Positions 6,123-6,669 of a stretch of DNA of 6,669 nt are shown piece by piece. The DNA is taken from the NCBI GenBank assembly GCA_026394695.1, contig JAPKXT010000064.1:1-6669 (forward strand). Direction: 5' to 3'. Origin of the DNA: Methanoregula sp. GTDB taxonomy: Archaea > Halobacteriota > Methanomicrobia > Methanomicrobiales > Methanospirillaceae. Each line of letters opens with the position of its first letter. Position 1 is the first letter of the stretch. A program made the position numbers and the translations under genes. The notes below the pieces were generated by a model. That model ran no database searches. It was not told the origin of the DNA and was given only the letters and a program-made list of their open reading frames with translations.

Positions 6123-6221
6123 TTAAAACATCGTGTTGCTGTTTGCCGCTGACTCCGGGATTTCCGGCAGGACGTCCCGGTGTTCTACAATTTTTGCCAT
6201 TTTTTCAATCTGAGTATCCAT
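6123..6221 (-). CDS. Possible 32-residue ORF following the Trp-rich miniprotein
   Basis: The ORF encodes MDTQIEKMAKIVEH, then RDVLPEIPESAANSNTMF. Its ATG follows directly after two consecutive TAA codons that end the upstream small gene, and it lies in the same frame. There is no ribosome site at normal distance (a GGTGG lies 15 bases upstream), so it would depend on re-initiation. No family is recognised. It may be a real cotranslated miniprotein, the remnant of a once longer chain, or chance. Confidence 0.28.
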   Translation of the reverse strand: MDTQIEKMAKIVEHRDVLPEIPESAANSNTMF

Positions 6222-6224
6222 TTA

Positions 6225-6368
6225 TTATTTCTTCTTCCACCGGTACAACGGATCGTACCCACGGCGATCCCACCACCAGCTGCGTACCCTGATAAATGCC
6301 ACGATGAATCCCCATGCAGGCATTGCGATCACGAACTATTTCGCACCATCATTCAGATTATACATCAT
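6225..6368 (-). pseudogene. Trp/Arg/Lys-rich membrane miniprotein gene with in-frame TAG at codon 11
   Basis: From ATG at 6368 the frame reads MMYNLNDGAK, a TAG at 6336-6338, then FVIAMPAWGFIVAFIRVR and SWWWDRRGYDPLYRWKKK, then TAA. GGTGA lies seven bases before the ATG, an ideal archaeal ribosome site, and TTATACAA at about 6420-6426 fits a promoter starting near 6398. The part after TAG has a short hydrophobic helix (FVIAMPAWGFIVAFI) followed by an aromatic and strongly basic tail, as in a small single-helix membrane protein. Three readings are open: a recently broken gene (TAC or TAT to TAG would restore Tyr), reading of TAG as an amino acid or by readthrough, or a 10-codon leader with the main protein starting at GTG 6332 or ATG 6323. 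I do not recognise the family. It is labelled pseudogene only because of the in-frame stop. Confidence 0.5.
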
Positions 6369-6417
6369 GCTCACTTCACCTGTGCCATCAGAAAGAACAA
6401 TCCTCCTCATGTGTCTG

Positions 6418-6428
6418 GTTGTATAAGA
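6418..6428 (-). promoter_or_regulatory. TATA-like box of the miniprotein gene
   Basis: The minus strand reads TCTTATACAAC. A start about 26 bases downstream, near 6398, leaves a leader of about 30 bases that includes the GGTGA ribosome site at 6376-6380. A second ATG at 6410 lies in the same frame but has no ribosome site and would be too close to this box. Confidence 0.42.
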
Positions 6429-6496
6429 AACCGTTATTTTTTCTTTCCATCGAAATTCTGCCTGACGCTCCCGATGGTATTTTTATGCAACAACCC

Positions 6497-6503
6497 GTAT
6501 AAC
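6497..6503 (+). promoter_or_regulatory. TATA-like box of the right-edge gene
   Basis: GTATAAC is centred about 29 bases before the ATG at 6529. This is the spacing expected of a leaderless archaeal transcript and agrees with the missing ribosome site. Confidence 0.42.
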
Positions 6504-6528
6504 TCACAGAATAAAATACCTTAGTTAC

Positions 6529-6669
6529 ATGGCAAAGAGATCTCGTCTCCCCTGGCTCATAATCGGCGGAATCATCATTCTCGTGATCATTGTTGCCGCC
6601 CTGTTCCTCATTAGTCCCTCATCGCAACCGATAAAAATACCGGCTCCAGCCATCATCTCGCCAACAGAT
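6529..6669 (+). CDS. N-terminus of a membrane-anchored or secreted protein (partial, runs off right edge)
   Basis: Forty-seven codons are visible, open to the window edge. The protein begins MAKRSRLPW, followed by a long hydrophobic segment at about 9-29 (WLIIGGIIILVIIVAALFLI) and then a Ser/Pro/Ile-rich stretch (SPSSQPIKIPAPAIISPTD). Basic residues before the helix and a polar, Pro-rich stretch after it fit an N-terminal signal anchor with the rest of the protein outside. No lipobox cysteine is seen. The family cannot be told from this part. The start is supported by a TATA-like box at leaderless distance and the lack of a good alternative. Confidence 0.66.
   Translation, partial: MAKRSRLPWLIIGGIIILVIIVAALFLISPSSQPIKIPAPAIISPTD

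Noticed and set aside
6366..6410. Upstream in-frame ATG at 6410 as start of the miniprotein gene
   Set aside because: It lies too close to the TATA-like box and has no ribosome site, whereas the ATG at 6368 has both at normal distance.
6180..6524. Plus-strand frame of 114 codons before the right-edge gene
   Set aside because: Pro/His/Phe/Cys-rich translation antisense to the miniprotein gene and running through its promoter; no ribosome site.

Overview
The window reads as chromosomal DNA of a methanogenic archaeon, most likely of the order Methanomicrobiales (Methanoregula-like). This is inferred from a TrmB-type regulator, a COG1361-type surface protein, archaeal TATA-like boxes, leaderless-looking starts and moderate-to-high GC with CCGG-rich coding sequence. 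No rRNA, tRNA, CRISPR array or insertion sequence was seen.

Left part (1 to about 1560, all minus strand): a block of poorly known genes. A promoter near 1530 precedes a 78-residue, probably membrane-bound protein. After 203 bases comes a tightly packed set of three genes: a protein with a disordered N-terminal half and a helical C-terminal half, a 111-residue protein ending in three 13-residue repeats, and the N-terminus of a protein resembling plasmid/phage-type primase or helicase proteins, which runs off the left edge. Both junctions overlap (ATGA and ATGCCTGA), so the three are probably translated together. This looks like accessory or element-derived DNA.

Middle (1500 to 4977): a stretch of about 340 bases without a convincing gene ends in an AT-rich palindrome, a likely terminator. 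Then comes a minus-strand operon, in transcription order: a secreted or anchored COG1361/CARDB-like beta-rich protein, a LolD/MacB-type ABC ATPase, and a MacB/FtsX-type permease. Spacing is 12 bases and then an ATGA overlap. The set looks like a mechanotransmission-type ABC system with an extracytoplasmic partner encoded just upstream.

Regulatory hub (4978 to 5102): the ABC operon and a plus-strand TrmB-family regulator diverge from a 125-base region. It carries the same 16-base element, AAGTAGTAAAATTTTT, once in front of each gene in opposite orientation. The left copy lies in a near-perfect palindrome. The simplest reading is that the regulator controls both itself and the ABC operon.

Right part (5955 to 6669): a small minus-strand gene for a Trp/Arg/Lys-rich membrane miniprotein has a good promoter and Shine-Dalgarno site, but an in-frame TAG at codon 11. 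A second short ORF follows in the same frame. At the right edge a plus-strand membrane protein gene begins with a probably leaderless start and is cut by the window.
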